The notes beneath the pieces are model-generated. The model did not search any database and had not been told where the DNA came from. It was given only the letters and a program-made list of their open reading frames with translations. 64,000 nt of DNA from Pseudomonas viridiflava (GTDB taxonomy: Bacteria > Pseudomonadota > Gammaproteobacteria > Pseudomonadales > Pseudomonadaceae). Shown here in pieces: positions 27,303 to 37,764 of the stretch. The stretch is from the NCBI RefSeq assembly GCF_900590885.1, contig NZ_UUON01000004.1:310001-374000 (forward strand), in the 5' to 3' direction. Positions within the stretch are counted from its first letter, which is position 1. The number at the start of each line of letters is the position of its first letter. The position numbers and the translations under genes are program-made.

Positions 27303-28012
27303 TTCGAAGATCCAAACTGCAGGTGCAGGCGAAAGTGCAGAGGGTCGAGCAAGCTTTCGACGTATTCCATGAAACGCTCGCGTCGGTCGTAGGTGGTACG
27401 CGACGCCTTGAGAAACACCGTGCCGGTCGGGCGGCCAAGCAGCTCGGCGTCTTCATCGCTGAGGGGCTCGGCGCCGATCCATTGGTCACCTTCGGCGCCC
27501 ACGTAGCCGTAAGCGGCCAGGGTGATGGTCAGGGAATTGTCGATCAGGCCTACGCGGGGCAGGCTGTCGAGGCCGCCGGCGGCGGGCATCAGCGAACGCT
27601 CAAGGGACACAGCGATGCCATCGGGCGTGCGGCGCAGGCGGTCGAGGGCGATAAATTGGTCGCTGCCAAAACGGCTGAACAGGTCCGGGCGGGTCACCGC
27701 CTCCAGGCGCAGGATGTCGGTGGTCACTCGCGCGCCGGTATCGGCCAGGGCCTGGGCCCAGCCGCTGCGCTGGTCGAGCGCCATGCCGTCAAAGGTGACG
27801 ATGGAGCCGACGCCACTTTGGGTGGCGATGTAATTGCGGCGCTTGAGCTCGGCGAGGGCTTCGCGCAGGGTGCCTCGGCTGACCGCAAATTCTTCGGCCA
27901 GTTGATGCTCGCCCGGCAGCAGGAAACCGTCGGCCATTACCCCACCCTCGATACGGCGGATGAGCTCGTCGACGACGCGTTTTTTCTTATCAAATCGGAC
28001 ATGTCTAATCAT
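27299..28012 (-). CDS. GntR-family regulator with UTRA domain (HutC type)
   Basis: 237 residues from the ATG at 28012; a TTG at 28018 is in frame. Winged helix at residues about 5-72 (KKKRVVDELIRRIEGGVMADGFLLPGEHQLAEEFAVSRGTLREALAELKR). The UTRA ligand domain follows (ALDRLRRTPDGIAVSLERSLMP, FLKASRTTYDRRERFMEYVESLLDPLHFRLHL). First gene of the cluster, overlapping the DraG-like gene; probably a ligand-released repressor of the unit. The region before it contains ACATGT...ATGTAC half-sites that could form an operator. Confidence 0.88.
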   Translation of the reverse strand: MIRHVRFDKKKRVVDELIRRIEGGVMADGFLLPGEHQLAEEFAVSRGTLREALAELKRRNYIATQSGVGSIVTFDGMALDQRSGWAQALADTGARVTTDILRLEAVTRPDLFSRFGSDQFIALDRLRRTPDGIAVSLERSLMPAAGGLDSLPRVGLIDNSLTITLAAYGYVGAEGDQWIGAEPLSDEDAELLGRPTGTVFLKASRTTYDRRERFMEYVESLLDPLHFRLHLQFGSSK

Positions 28013-28082
28013 GTACAAATTGATAACCGAAAGGAGCCGTTTGCAGCAAGCGAATTATTTCAGGGAAATGAAAAAACCGGCC

Positions 28083-28643
28083 TCAGGGCTCCAGCCCGAT
28101 GCGGAAAAACTCCCCTCCGCTCCATACGCCGAGCCAGTTCTGACCGTTGATCGGGCGGCTCACCGCCAGCTCCACCAATTGGTAGAACACGTTGCGGTGT
28201 ACCAGGGCTTCGAGGTTGGTGCGCACCCGCAGATAGGGGGACGGCTCCTGGGTGACGGGGTCGATCACCACACGCAATGGGTGTTCGAGGCCGGCCTCGA
28301 CTTCTTCGTCGACGTTGGTGGTAAATCGCAGCAGCTGGCTCTCGCCCTGCCCCTGCACATCCAGGGTAACCGCCACAAATGGCGCATCTTCGACGCTGAT
28401 CCCGACTTTTTCCACGGGGGTAATCAGGAAGTAATCATCGCCATCGCGGCGGATGATGTTGGAGAACAACTTGACCATCGGCTTACGTCCGATCGGCGTG
28501 CCCTGGTAGAACCAGGTGCCGTCGCGGGCGATGCGCATGTCGATATGGCCGCAGAAATCCGGGTTCCACAAATGCACCGGCGCCGGCCCCTTGCCCTTGG
28601 GCAGTTGCGCCAACAGATCATTGGCCTTGGCGGAATCGGTCAT
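28083..28643 (-). CDS. DUF1285 domain-containing protein
   Basis: 186 residues. Typical segments are PVHLWNPDFCGHIDMRIARDGTWFYQGTPIGR (residues about 18-50), LVKLFSNIIRRDGDDYFLITPVEKVGI and the C-terminal RPINGQNWLGVWSGGEFFRIG. Structures of this family show a beta-barrel of unknown role. No signal peptide. Lies 18 bp downstream of the DUF4823 lipoprotein gene, so the two are probably co-transcribed. Confidence 0.87.
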   Translation of the reverse strand: MTDSAKANDLLAQLPKGKGPAPVHLWNPDFCGHIDMRIARDGTWFYQGTPIGRKPMVKLFSNIIRRDGDDYFLITPVEKVGISVEDAPFVAVTLDVQGQGESQLLRFTTNVDEEVEAGLEHPLRVVIDPVTQEPSPYLRVRTNLEALVHRNVFYQLVELAVSRPINGQNWLGVWSGGEFFRIGLEP

Positions 28644-28660
28644 GGGGTTCTCCCTTTTGG

Positions 28661-29266
28661 TTACTGATCACTCATGCCCAGCAGGCTCCGGGCGTACTGC
28701 GCCAGGGGACGGGCGACCAGGTCTTCTGGCTTGTTGTCGTGGAACGTCAGTAAACCGCCACGACTGCGAATGCGTGCAGTATCAATCAAATACTGTGTGC
28801 TGGTCTCGATCAACATGATCTGGATGACCCCGTTGTCCAGGCCAACCCGGTCCAACGCCTCTTGGTCAGCCCACTCATCGGCGTTGCCGATGCGGTCATC
28901 GGCCTTGGCGAAGCGGCAATACAACAGGTAGTGGGCGCCCGCCGCACGGGCTTCGGCCATCGCCTGCTCGAGGCCTTCAGGCTGACGGGCACGGCGCACC
29001 ATGGGGAAATATTCGACGAAACCGTTGAAGGCTTCTTCGGCCACCACGTTCGGGCGTGGGTAGGCGCTGCCCGGTGGCACGAATGTGCCCTGGGCGATAA
29101 ACACAAAGGAGTCCGGCTGTATGCGCACCGAGGCGGTACGGCGGGTATCACTATGGTCGAGCAACCCGGCGTCGCTCATCTGATAGCGGGTGCCTTCGGC
29201 CATATCGCTGACGGTCATGCAACCACTCAGCGTAAACGACGCCAGCAACAAAACCAGACTACGCAT
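28661..29266 (-). CDS. DUF4823 lipoprotein
   Basis: 201 residues from the ATG at 29266, giving a lipoprotein signal with lipobox LSGC (Cys 16). The upstream in-frame start at 29332 would bury it. The mature part starts MTVSDMAEGTRYQMSDAG and has a central alpha/beta region (GFVEYFPMVRRARQPEGLEQAMAEARAAGAHYLLYCRFAKADDR). Function unknown; probably in the outer membrane. Confidence 0.82.
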   Translation of the reverse strand: MRSLVLLLASFTLSGCMTVSDMAEGTRYQMSDAGLLDHSDTRRTASVRIQPDSFVFIAQGTFVPPGSAYPRPNVVAEEAFNGFVEYFPMVRRARQPEGLEQAMAEARAAGAHYLLYCRFAKADDRIGNADEWADQEALDRVGLDNGVIQIMLIETSTQYLIDTARIRSRGGLLTFHDNKPEDLVARPLAQYARSLLGMSDQ

Positions 29267-29367
29267 CCTAATCCTCCAGAGGCCGGTGACGGAAAACCGG
29301 CGAATGGGCGTGAGATGCAGAATCCGCGCCATTCAGCAGCGCCTCCCACATTGGTTGATGTGTAATC

Positions 29368-30336
29368 CTAGCCGCCGATGATTTTCATGATGGTGGCACC
29401 GCCGGAGAAGGCGACTTCCTGCTTATCGCCCAACGCCTTCATCAGCAAGCCTTGCAACGCCGGCAACGCCTGGTGACGCGGTTTGTCCAGCAGGTCGCCG
29501 ACATAGTGGCGATTGCTCGACGACAAACAGCCATGCAGCCAGCCGGTAGACGACAAGCGCAGCCGCGAGCAGGTACGGCAGAACGGCACGCTTTCATTGG
29601 CGATCACGCCAAAGAAGCCTTTGCCAGGCACTTCATAACGCACTGCGGTGGCATCCACCGGGGCATTGGCTTGCAGGTATTCGTGGTGTTCGCCAATCAG
29701 GCTGAGCAGTTGTTGCAGGCTGACGAACTGTTGCAGGAACGCATTGGAATCCTTGGCCAGGTGGCCCATGCGCATCAGTTCGATAAAGCGCAACTCGTAG
29801 CCACGTTCCAGGCAGTAGTCGAGCAGCGGCATCACCTGGTCGAGGTTCTGGCCGCGCAACGGCACCATGTTGACCTTGATCTTGATCCCGGCGGCGCGGG
29901 CCTGGTCCATGCCGTCGAGCACGGTGGCCAGGTCGCCGCCACGCGCGATAGTGCGGAAGGCGCCAGCATCGAGGGTGTCGAGGGAGACGTTGATACGCCG
30001 AATTCCGGCGTCCACCAGCAGCGGCAGTTTGCGCGCCAGCAGTTGGCCGTTGGTGGTCAGGCTGATATCACTGAGGCCCATCTGCCCCACGGCGCCCATG
30101 AACGCTTCGAGCTTGGGGCTGACCAGCGGCTCACCGCCGGTAATGCGCAGGCGGTCGATACCAGCCGCTTCGATCAGGTATTCCACGCCACGCGCCATGG
30201 CCTCGGCCGAGAGCTCGTCCTGGGCAGCCACCAGCCGCTTGCCGTTGGGCACGCAGTAGGTACACGCGTAATTGCAGGCTGAGGTCAGGCTGATCCGCAA
30301 ATTGCGAAAACGCCTGCCTTGACGATCAACGATCAT
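29368..30336 (-). CDS. moaA: GTP 3',8-cyclase (molybdenum cofactor biosynthesis)
   Basis: 322 residues. Radical-SAM enzyme for the first step of molybdopterin synthesis. The N-terminal iron-sulfur cysteines are at 21, 25 and 28 (SACNYACTYC). The C-terminal second cluster has FCRTCSRLRLSSTGWLHGC, and the protein ends in Gly-Gly, as MoaA does. SAM-binding segments RITGGEPL and SLTTNGQLL are present. The gene stands alone behind a perfect 12-bp inverted repeat. Mo-enzyme accessory genes are also found at 48.7-50.3 kb. Confidence 0.93.
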   Translation of the reverse strand: MIVDRQGRRFRNLRISLTSACNYACTYCVPNGKRLVAAQDELSAEAMARGVEYLIEAAGIDRLRITGGEPLVSPKLEAFMGAVGQMGLSDISLTTNGQLLARKLPLLVDAGIRRINVSLDTLDAGAFRTIARGGDLATVLDGMDQARAAGIKIKVNMVPLRGQNLDQVMPLLDYCLERGYELRFIELMRMGHLAKDSNAFLQQFVSLQQLLSLIGEHHEYLQANAPVDATAVRYEVPGKGFFGVIANESVPFCRTCSRLRLSSTGWLHGCLSSSNRHYVGDLLDKPRHQALPALQGLLMKALGDKQEVAFSGGATIMKIIGG

Positions 30337-30367
30337 GGATCACTCCGGCAGAGGATGATTCGGGCGC

Positions 30368-30399
30368 GCTAAAAGCTGACTTAAAATTCAGCTTTTAGC
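30368..30399. repeat. Perfect inverted repeat upstream of moaA
   Basis: GCTAAAAGCTGA (30368-30379), 8-nt loop, TCAGCTTTTAGC (30388-30399). It lies 32 bp before the moaA ATG and downstream of the TetR gene stop. No U tract follows on the minus strand, so an operator or leader hairpin is as likely as a terminator. Confidence 0.7.
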
Positions 30400-30450
30400 A
30401 AGATCCTTGCCTGAGTATATTCCTGGGGTACTGCGCCTGGCTTTAAATAA

Positions 30451-31110
30451 TCAGCTGGCAGGCGTTTCAGCGGGCGCGTGCGGCAGCTCGGTGCTGTGCT
30501 TGCGCTTGTTGCCCATGCGCACGCCGATGTCCATCAGGAACTGGAAGAAGCCTTCCTGATCTTCCAGCACATTGCTCCAGAACGGCGAGTGGTACAACGC
30601 CACGGCGCCATGCACCAGGGCCCAGGCGGCGCAGTAGTGGAAATACGGCGGTACGTCTTCCAGCTTGCCTTCACTGATGCGGCCTTTGATCAGCAGGGTC
30701 AGGCGTTCGAAGTTCGAGGCGCGGATCTTGTGCAGCTCCTCGACCATTTCCGGCACCTGATGGCCCTTGACCACCTTCTCTTCCAGGCGGTCGAACAAGC
30801 GGTAGCGCTGCGGGTCGCGCATGCGGAACTCGAAGTAGGCGCGGGACAGCGCTTCCTTGTCCTTGTCGACATCGGCCGAATGCAGCAGCTCGTTCAAGTC
30901 ACGCTCGTAGTCGAGCATCAGGCGCAGGTAGATCTCGGCCTTGGACTTGAAGTGTTTGTAGATCGTGCCTTTGCCGATACCCACGGCATCCGCAATCATC
31001 TCGACGGTGACGCTGTCTTCACCCTGTTCGAGGAACAACTTCAGTGCGGTGTCGAGAATTTCCTGCTCACGGCGGCGAAACTCACGGACCTTACGGGGTT
31101 CTTTGTGCAT
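30451..31110 (-). CDS. TetR-family transcriptional regulator
   Basis: 219 residues. N-terminal HTH (residues about 8-60: REFRRREQEILDTALKLFLEQGEDSVTVEMIADAVGIGKGTIYKHFKSKAEIY). The ligand domain is not assigned. Orthologous by position to PAO1 PA2957, next to the rgsA sRNA. Target unknown; not psrA by sequence pattern. Confidence 0.88.
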   Translation of the reverse strand: MHKEPRKVREFRRREQEILDTALKLFLEQGEDSVTVEMIADAVGIGKGTIYKHFKSKAEIYLRLMLDYERDLNELLHSADVDKDKEALSRAYFEFRMRDPQRYRLFDRLEEKVVKGHQVPEMVEELHKIRASNFERLTLLIKGRISEGKLEDVPPYFHYCAAWALVHGAVALYHSPFWSNVLEDQEGFFQFLMDIGVRMGNKRKHSTELPHAPAETPAS

Positions 31111-31407
31111 GAGGAAGAGGTCTGCAAAGGTCGGAAATAGGGAGGGTTGCGCAGTGCCACGAATACATGGCGATACGATTTACCCAGTGCGAGGGATTAT
31201 CCCGACTGAACGGTCGTTGGGCAACGCCTATGTGAACCCGTTATGCACTTTACTTTCAGCGCGCCAACGATTTCATGCCTGCCAGTCAGAAATAATACGC
31301 AACAACTACAGCTGTGCACCCGCCCAATGAGAACTCAAGCGAAGCGCGCGTATTCCAAATCTGTTTAAAAAACGACCAGTCGCGACTGGACTGAATCGGA
31401 TACTGAT

Positions 31408-31414
31408 CAATACT
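31408..31414 (+). promoter_or_regulatory. Possible RpoS-type -10 of rgsA
   Basis: CAATACT about 6-7 bp before the predicted rgsA 5' end. RgsA is known to be RpoS-dependent in Pseudomonas; the hexamer is a partial match to CTATACT. Confidence 0.5.
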
Positions 31415-31419
31415 TGAAC

Positions 31420-31536
31420 TGTCGGCGCGGCATCTCCCCCAAGTGACGCGTCGACCTGGGTACCGACGGACTGTGTGCCCTTGTTTACTCCTAATGGTCT
31501 TAACCCGGATTCCCCCCCCAGAACCCGGGTTTTTTT
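31420..31536 (+). ncRNA. rgsA: Small regulatory RNA RgsA
   Basis: Identified from position and architecture. A plus-strand terminator (AACCCGG 31502-31508, CCGGGTT 31524-31530, eight T to 31536) sits between minus-strand tatD and tetR genes, exactly where PAO1 carries rgsA (PA2958.1) between PA2958 and PA2959. Taking the start about 6 nt after the -10-like CAATACT gives about 117 nt, close to the known 120 nt. RgsA is a Gac- and RpoS-controlled Hfq-binding sRNA linked to oxidative stress. No other gene is seen in the 445-bp gap 31111-31555. Confidence 0.8.
31502..31536 (+). terminator. Rho-independent terminator of rgsA
   Basis: AACCCGG ... CCGGGTT stem with a C-rich loop, then eight T (31529-31536). 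Confidence 0.85.
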
Positions 31537-31555
31537 TGCCCGCGATTTGCTCGCG

Positions 31556-32341
31556 TCAGCCGGCCACATGAGCCAGCGGGAACAGACGCTTGAAGTTCGC
31601 CGTCGTCTGCTCGGCAAAGCGCTCGTAGGATTCGCCGCGCAGCATCGCCAGGTAATCCGCCACATCGCGCACATACTCCGGCAGGTTCGGCTTGCCGCGA
31701 TGGGGGATGGGCGCCAGGTAGGGCGAGTCGGTTTCCACCAACAGGCGATCGGCCGGTACTTGGCGCGCCACGTCACGCAGGGCGTCGGCATTGCGGAAGG
31801 TGACGATGCCCGACAGGGAAATATAGAAACCCAGGTCCAGGGCCGCCTTGGCCATGTCCCAGTCTTCGGTGAAGCAATGCAGCACGCCGGCCTGGGGCAG
31901 CGCGGCTTCGCGCAGCAAGGTGAGCGTGTCGGCGCGGGCGCCGCGGGTGTGCACGATCACCGGCTTGCCGGTTTGCTGGGCGGCTTGCAGGTGCAAGCGG
32001 AAGGAGGCTTGCTGCAACTCGGCAGCTTCGGGCTCGTAGTGGTAATCCAGGCCGGTTTCGCCGATGGCCACCACACGCGGGTGGTTGAGTTCGCCCAGCA
32101 GCCAGTCGAGGGCCGGGGCTTCGCCGGGCTTGAGGTCCAGCGGGTGGATACCCACCGAACAGTCCACATCGGCGTAGCGATCAGCCAGGGCTTTGACGTC
32201 GGCGGCGTTTTCAGCGCTGACGCCGATGCACAGGAAGTGCCCTACCCCGCGCTGGCGCGCGGCGTAGAGGGCGGCGTCAAGGGAGCCGCCGTGCTGGGCA
32301 AGGTCGAGGCGATCCAGGTGGCAATGGGAGTCTACGAGCAT
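31556..32341 (-). CDS. TatD-family metal-dependent hydrolase (YcfH type)
   Basis: 261 residues. TIM-barrel deoxyribonuclease-like hydrolase. Metal ligands visible: DSHCHLD (3-9), GETGLDYHYE with Glu near 93, IVHTRGA with His near 129, LHCFTED with His near 154, VETDSPYLAP with Asp near 203. Exact substrate uncertain (3'-5' exonuclease or D-aminoacyl-tRNA-type activities are reported in the family). Follows holB by 64 bp; the pilZ gene found between them in P. aeruginosa is missing. Confidence 0.92.
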   Translation of the reverse strand: MLVDSHCHLDRLDLAQHGGSLDAALYAARQRGVGHFLCIGVSAENAADVKALADRYADVDCSVGIHPLDLKPGEAPALDWLLGELNHPRVVAIGETGLDYHYEPEAAELQQASFRLHLQAAQQTGKPVIVHTRGARADTLTLLREAALPQAGVLHCFTEDWDMAKAALDLGFYISLSGIVTFRNADALRDVARQVPADRLLVETDSPYLAPIPHRGKPNLPEYVRDVADYLAMLRGESYERFAEQTTANFKRLFPLAHVAG

Positions 32342-32405
32342 AGGAAGTTACAACTTTGTTCACGGAAAAGGGTCTGGCCCACGATACACCCGCAGGCCGC
32401 TGAAA

Positions 32406-34029
<1,624 letters not shown>

Positions 34030-34039
34030 TTAGTCAGAG

Positions 34040-35164
34040 TCATTGCGGGCTTTGCGGTGCGGAGGTGTCTGGCGCAGGCTCGGCGGGTGCATCAGTAGCC
34101 GGCGAGGTTGCGCCTTCGGCAGGCTTTACCACCGGCGCCGGGCTGGAACGGTAATCGGCGCGGCGCTTGAGCTGAAACTCACGCACGGCGGCATTATGCG
34201 CATCCAGGTCATCGGAGAAAATATGACTGCCATCGCCACGCGCAACAAAATACAGGCTGCTGCCCGGCACCGGGTTGAGTGCTGCATGGATTGCCTCGCG
34301 GCCAACCATGGCGATGGGCGTCGGCGGCAGCCCGGCAATCATGTAGGTGTTGTAGGGGTTGGCTTCCTTGAGGTGGGCGCGGGTCAACTTGCCGTTGTAG
34401 CGCTCGCCCAGGCCGTAGATCACGGTAGGGTCGGTCTGCAACAACATGCCGATCTTGAGGCGGCGCACGAATACCCCGGCGATTTGCCCGCGTTCCTCGG
34501 GCACGCCGGTCTCTTTCTCCACCAGGGAGGCCATGATCAGCGCCTGGTAAGGTTCGGTGTACGGCGCATCGGCGGCGCGTTTGCTCCACTCCTGGGCGAG
34601 CACGTCATCCAGGCGGTTGTAGGCTTTTTTCAGGAACTCGACGTCGGTCATGCCGCGCACGAAACGGTAGGTATCCGGGAAGAACCGACCTTCAGGGAAC
34701 ACACCCGGGTGGCCGAGCTTGTCCATCACTTCGCTGTCGGTAAGACCGGAAAGGGTCTGCACGATCTTTTCGTGCTTGGCCAGGGCCGAGCGCACCTGGC
34801 GGAAATTCCAGCCTTCGACCAGCGTGAGGCTGTATTGCACCACCTCGCCACGCTGCCACACGCCGATCAGGCCCTGGGCGGTCATGCCCGGGGTCATGCG
34901 GTATTCGCCGCTGTGCAGGGGTTGGCCGTCGAGGTTGAAGCGCCAGTACAGGCGCAGCCAAAAGGCACCGTCGAGCACGCCATCGGCTTCCAGGCGGTTG
35001 AAGGTGCCCGTCGGGGTCGCCCCGGCAGGCACATCGAGCAGTTGCTCCTCGCTCAGCTTCAACGGCTGCTTCAGGGCAGCGTCGTATTTCCAGGCGCCAT
35101 AACCCAACAGCAAAGCCGCCGAGAACAGGCCGATCAGCAGCAGTACAAGCAGTTTTCGTATCAA
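34040..35164 (-). CDS. mltG: Endolytic murein transglycosylase
   Basis: 374 residues from a TTG at 35164, one base after the pabC stop; this start gives LIRKLLVLLLIGLFSAALLLGYG, a single N-terminal membrane anchor. YceG/MltG fold: LTLVEGWNFRQVRSALAKH (LysM-like part) and the catalytic MASLVEKETGVPEERGQIAGVFVRRL with the active Glu, then TDPTVIYGLG. Cuts nascent glycan strands at the inner membrane. The C-terminal 45 residues are Pro/Ala-rich and probably disordered. Confidence 0.92.
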   Translation of the reverse strand: MIRKLLVLLLIGLFSAALLLGYGAWKYDAALKQPLKLSEEQLLDVPAGATPTGTFNRLEADGVLDGAFWLRLYWRFNLDGQPLHSGEYRMTPGMTAQGLIGVWQRGEVVQYSLTLVEGWNFRQVRSALAKHEKIVQTLSGLTDSEVMDKLGHPGVFPEGRFFPDTYRFVRGMTDVEFLKKAYNRLDDVLAQEWSKRAADAPYTEPYQALIMASLVEKETGVPEERGQIAGVFVRRLKIGMLLQTDPTVIYGLGERYNGKLTRAHLKEANPYNTYMIAGLPPTPIAMVGREAIHAALNPVPGSSLYFVARGDGSHIFSDDLDAHNAAVREFQLKRRADYRSSPAPVVKPAEGATSPATDAPAEPAPDTSAPQSPQ

Positions 35165-35165
35165 C

Positions 35166-35984
35166 TCAAATATCCAATAGCGCGCGAACAATGGCCTGCA
35201 GTTTACGGGTGAGCGGCCCAACCGGCCAGCTCATCGCAGCACAGCCACGCACCGGCCAAATGCCATAAACGCTGTTGCACACAAACACTTCGTCAGCCTG
35301 CTGCAACTGCTCGAGGCTGATGTCGGCCACGGCCAGCGGGATGCCCAGGGTATGTGCCTGGGCCAGAATCTCGGCGCGCATGACGCCCGCAACGCCGCAA
35401 CGATTCAGATCGGCGGTTAGTAACAAGCCATTGCGCACCAGGAACAAGTTGCTGAATACGCCTTCGATGACCCGTCCAGACATATCCAGCATCAAGCCTT
35501 CGGCATGCTCGGCGTCTTGCCATTCGGCGCGGGCGATCACCTGCTCCAGGCGGTTGAGGTGCTTGAGGCCGGCCAGCAACGGCTGCTCGGCCAAACGGGT
35601 GGCACACGGAAACAGGCGGATGCCGTCGGCTCCATGGGCGGGGGGATAGGTAGCGGGCGCACTGCCCTGCAAGATACGGCGCACCGGCGCGCCGGGGTTG
35701 ATGCCATAACCACGCAGACTGTCGCCACGGGTGAGGATCAATTTGAGGACACCGTCGCCGAGGGCGGCGGCATAGGCCAGCACTTCGCTGCGGATCAATT
35801 GCGGGTCCGCAGCCAAGGCCAGGCGCCTGCAGCCCTCATCAAGGCGCTGCAGGTGGCGGTCGAGCAGCACGGGCTGCCCGGCCTTGACGGCGATGGTCTC
35901 AAACACCCCATCGCCATACGCCAGGCCGCGATCTTTCAGGGGCACCGTGCCCTCTGGCTGACCGTCGACCCAGCTGTGCATCAC
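35166..35984 (-). CDS. pabC: Aminodeoxychorismate lyase
   Basis: 272 residues. PLP enzyme of fold type IV that releases p-aminobenzoate for folate. Start region [30 protein letters not shown], and the PLP-phosphate/Glu segment [19 protein letters not shown] near residues 168-186. Two adjacent ATG codons (35984, 35981) are possible; both overlap the fabF stop. Located between fabF and mltG as in other pseudomonads. Confidence 0.93.
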   Translation of the reverse strand: MMHSWVDGQPEGTVPLKDRGLAYGDGVFETIAVKAGQPVLLDRHLQRLDEGCRRLALAADPQLIRSEVLAYAAALGDGVLKLILTRGDSLRGYGINPGAPVRRILQGSAPATYPPAHGADGIRLFPCATRLAEQPLLAGLKHLNRLEQVIARAEWQDAEHAEGLMLDMSGRVIEGVFSNLFLVRNGLLLTADLNRCGVAGVMRAEILAQAHTLGIPLAVADISLEQLQQADEVFVCNSVYGIWPVRGCAAMSWPVGPLTRKLQAIVRALLDI

Positions 35985-37225
35985 TCGGCGAACCGGCGGA
36001 ACACCAGGGAACCGTTGGTGCCACCAAAGCCGAACGAGTTGGAGATTGCCACGTCGATCGGCATCGACTGAGCTTCGTGAGGCACAAAGTTCAGGTCGCA
36101 GCCTTCGTCCGGCTCATCGAGGTTGATGGTCGGCGGGGCGACCTGATCCTTGATGGCCATGACGCTGAAGATCGCCTCGACCGCGCCCGCCGCACCCAAC
36201 AGGTGGCCGGTCATGGACTTGGTGGAACTGACCGCCAGCTTGTAGGCATGCTCACCGAACACCGACTTGATGGCTTCGGCTTCCGCCAGGTCGCCGGTCG
36301 GGGTCGAGGTGCCATGGGCGTTGATGTACTGCACCTGGGCCGGATTCACCTTGGCATCACGCAGGGCATTGGTAATGCAGCGCGCGGCCCCGGCACCGTC
36401 GGACGGTGGCGAAGTCATGTGGTACGCGTCGCCGCTCATGCCAAAGCCAATCAGCTCGGCGTAGATGGTGGCGCCACGCGCCTTGGCGTGTTCCAGCTCT
36501 TCCAGTACCAGCGCACCGGCACCGTCGGACAGTACGAAACCGTCACGGCCTTTATCCCACGGACGACTCGCGCGAGTCGGCTCGTCGTTGCGGGTCGACA
36601 GCGCACGGGAGGCACCAAAGCCGCCCATGCCGAGACCGCAGGCCGCCATTTCGGCGCCGCCGGCGATCATCACGTCGGCTTCGTCATAGGCGATGTTACG
36701 CGCCGCCATGCCGATGCAGTGCGTGCCAGTGGTGCACGCTGTGGCGATGGCGTAGTTAGGCCCCTGTGCACCCAGGTGGATGGACAGGAAACCGGAAATC
36801 ATATTGATGATCGAGCCCGGTACGAAGAACGGTGAAATTCGACGGGGGCCGGAATCGTGCAGCGTGCGGCTGGTTTCTTCGATATTGGTCAAACCGCCAA
36901 TACCCGAACCCATGGCCACGCCGATGCGCTCACGGTTGGCGTCGGTGACTTCCAGGCCGGCGTTACGCACTGCCTGAAAACCGGCTGCCAGGCCGTATTG
37001 AATGAACAGGTCGAGCTTGCGGGATTCTTTGACCGAGAGATATTCCTCGACATTGAAGCCCTTTACCGAGCCGCCAAAACGGGTGGAATAGGCAGAAAGG
37101 TCCGTGTGTTCGATCAGACCAATACCACTGCGGCCAGCCAGAATGCCCTCCCAACTGCTCGGCACATCCGTACCCAGTGGCGACAACATACCCATACCGG
37201 TGACTACGACGCGTCTACGCGACAC
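35981..37225 (-). CDS. fabF: Beta-ketoacyl-ACP synthase II
   Basis: 414 residues from the GTG at 37225, which has AAGGAG at good spacing and gives the family start [17 protein letters not shown]. Catalytic Cys in [12 protein letters not shown] (near 164), His in [11 protein letters not shown] (near 304) and [13 protein letters not shown] (near 341). Elongates acyl chains in fatty-acid synthesis. A stem-loop terminator lies between acpP and this gene. Confidence 0.96.
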   Translation of the reverse strand: MSRRRVVVTGMGMLSPLGTDVPSSWEGILAGRSGIGLIEHTDLSAYSTRFGGSVKGFNVEEYLSVKESRKLDLFIQYGLAAGFQAVRNAGLEVTDANRERIGVAMGSGIGGLTNIEETSRTLHDSGPRRISPFFVPGSIINMISGFLSIHLGAQGPNYAIATACTTGTHCIGMAARNIAYDEADVMIAGGAEMAACGLGMGGFGASRALSTRNDEPTRASRPWDKGRDGFVLSDGAGALVLEELEHAKARGATIYAELIGFGMSGDAYHMTSPPSDGAGAARCITNALRDAKVNPAQVQYINAHGTSTPTGDLAEAEAIKSVFGEHAYKLAVSSTKSMTGHLLGAAGAVEAIFSVMAIKDQVAPPTINLDEPDEGCDLNFVPHEAQSMPIDVAISNSFGFGGTNGSLVFRRFAE

Positions 37226-37272
37226 AGCACTCTCCTTTTTCTTGATGACGACACTTTGCATCAGAGCTAAAG

Positions 37273-37307
37273 AAAAAACCGCACGCCGTTACAGCAGTGC
37301 GGTTTTT
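37273..37307 (-). terminator. Terminator/attenuator between acpP and fabF
   Basis: Minus-strand AAAAACCGCAC (37307-37297), 12-nt loop, GTGCGGTTTTTT (37284-37273). Placed after the acpP stop and before fabF, so it probably sets the high acpP to low fabF transcript ratio. Confidence 0.8.
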
Positions 37308-37336
37308 CCCTAACAGCAAGCGACGACTACAAACTA

Positions 37337-37573
37337 TTACGCCTGGTGGCTAGTAACGTAGTCGATAGCAGCTTGAACAGTAGTGATTTTTTCAGCTTCT
37401 TCGTCCGGGATTTCGGTCTCGAATTCCTCTTCCAGAGCCATCACCAGCTCAACGGTGTCAAGGGAATCGGCACCCAGGTCTTCTACGAAGGAAGCGGTGT
37501 TGACCACTTCTTCTTCTTTAACGCCCAGTTGCTCGGCAACGATTTTCTTGACGCGCTCTTCGATGGTGCTCAT
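37337..37573 (-). CDS. acpP: Acyl carrier protein
   Basis: 78 residues, strongly acidic. Phosphopantetheine attachment Ser in [19 protein letters not shown] (Ser near residue 37). Carries growing acyl chains for fatty-acid and LPS synthesis. AGGAGT precedes the ATG. The phosphopantetheinyl transferase that would activate it is encoded at 55.7 kb. Confidence 0.97.
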   Translation of the reverse strand: MSTIEERVKKIVAEQLGVKEEEVVNTASFVEDLGADSLDTVELVMALEEEFETEIPDEEAEKITTVQAAIDYVTSHQA

Positions 37574-37764
37574 ACCTTGTTTAACTCCTAATGGACAAAT
37601 TCAGGCAGCTGGCCAGTGGGTAAGTGTATAGAAAGCCTTTTCAGCTTTTCAACTGAAAGCTTCACCCTGTACCCGGTCGGCCACCTGCCTATAAATTAAG
37701 TTGCAGCTTTATAACGGATTTTAGACAGCTCGTATGACATTTTTTTGAAGCGATCCGTCACAAT

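Noticed and set aside
29342..29362. Half REP near the DUF4823 gene
   Set aside because: Only CCTCCCACATT remains; too short to call as an element.
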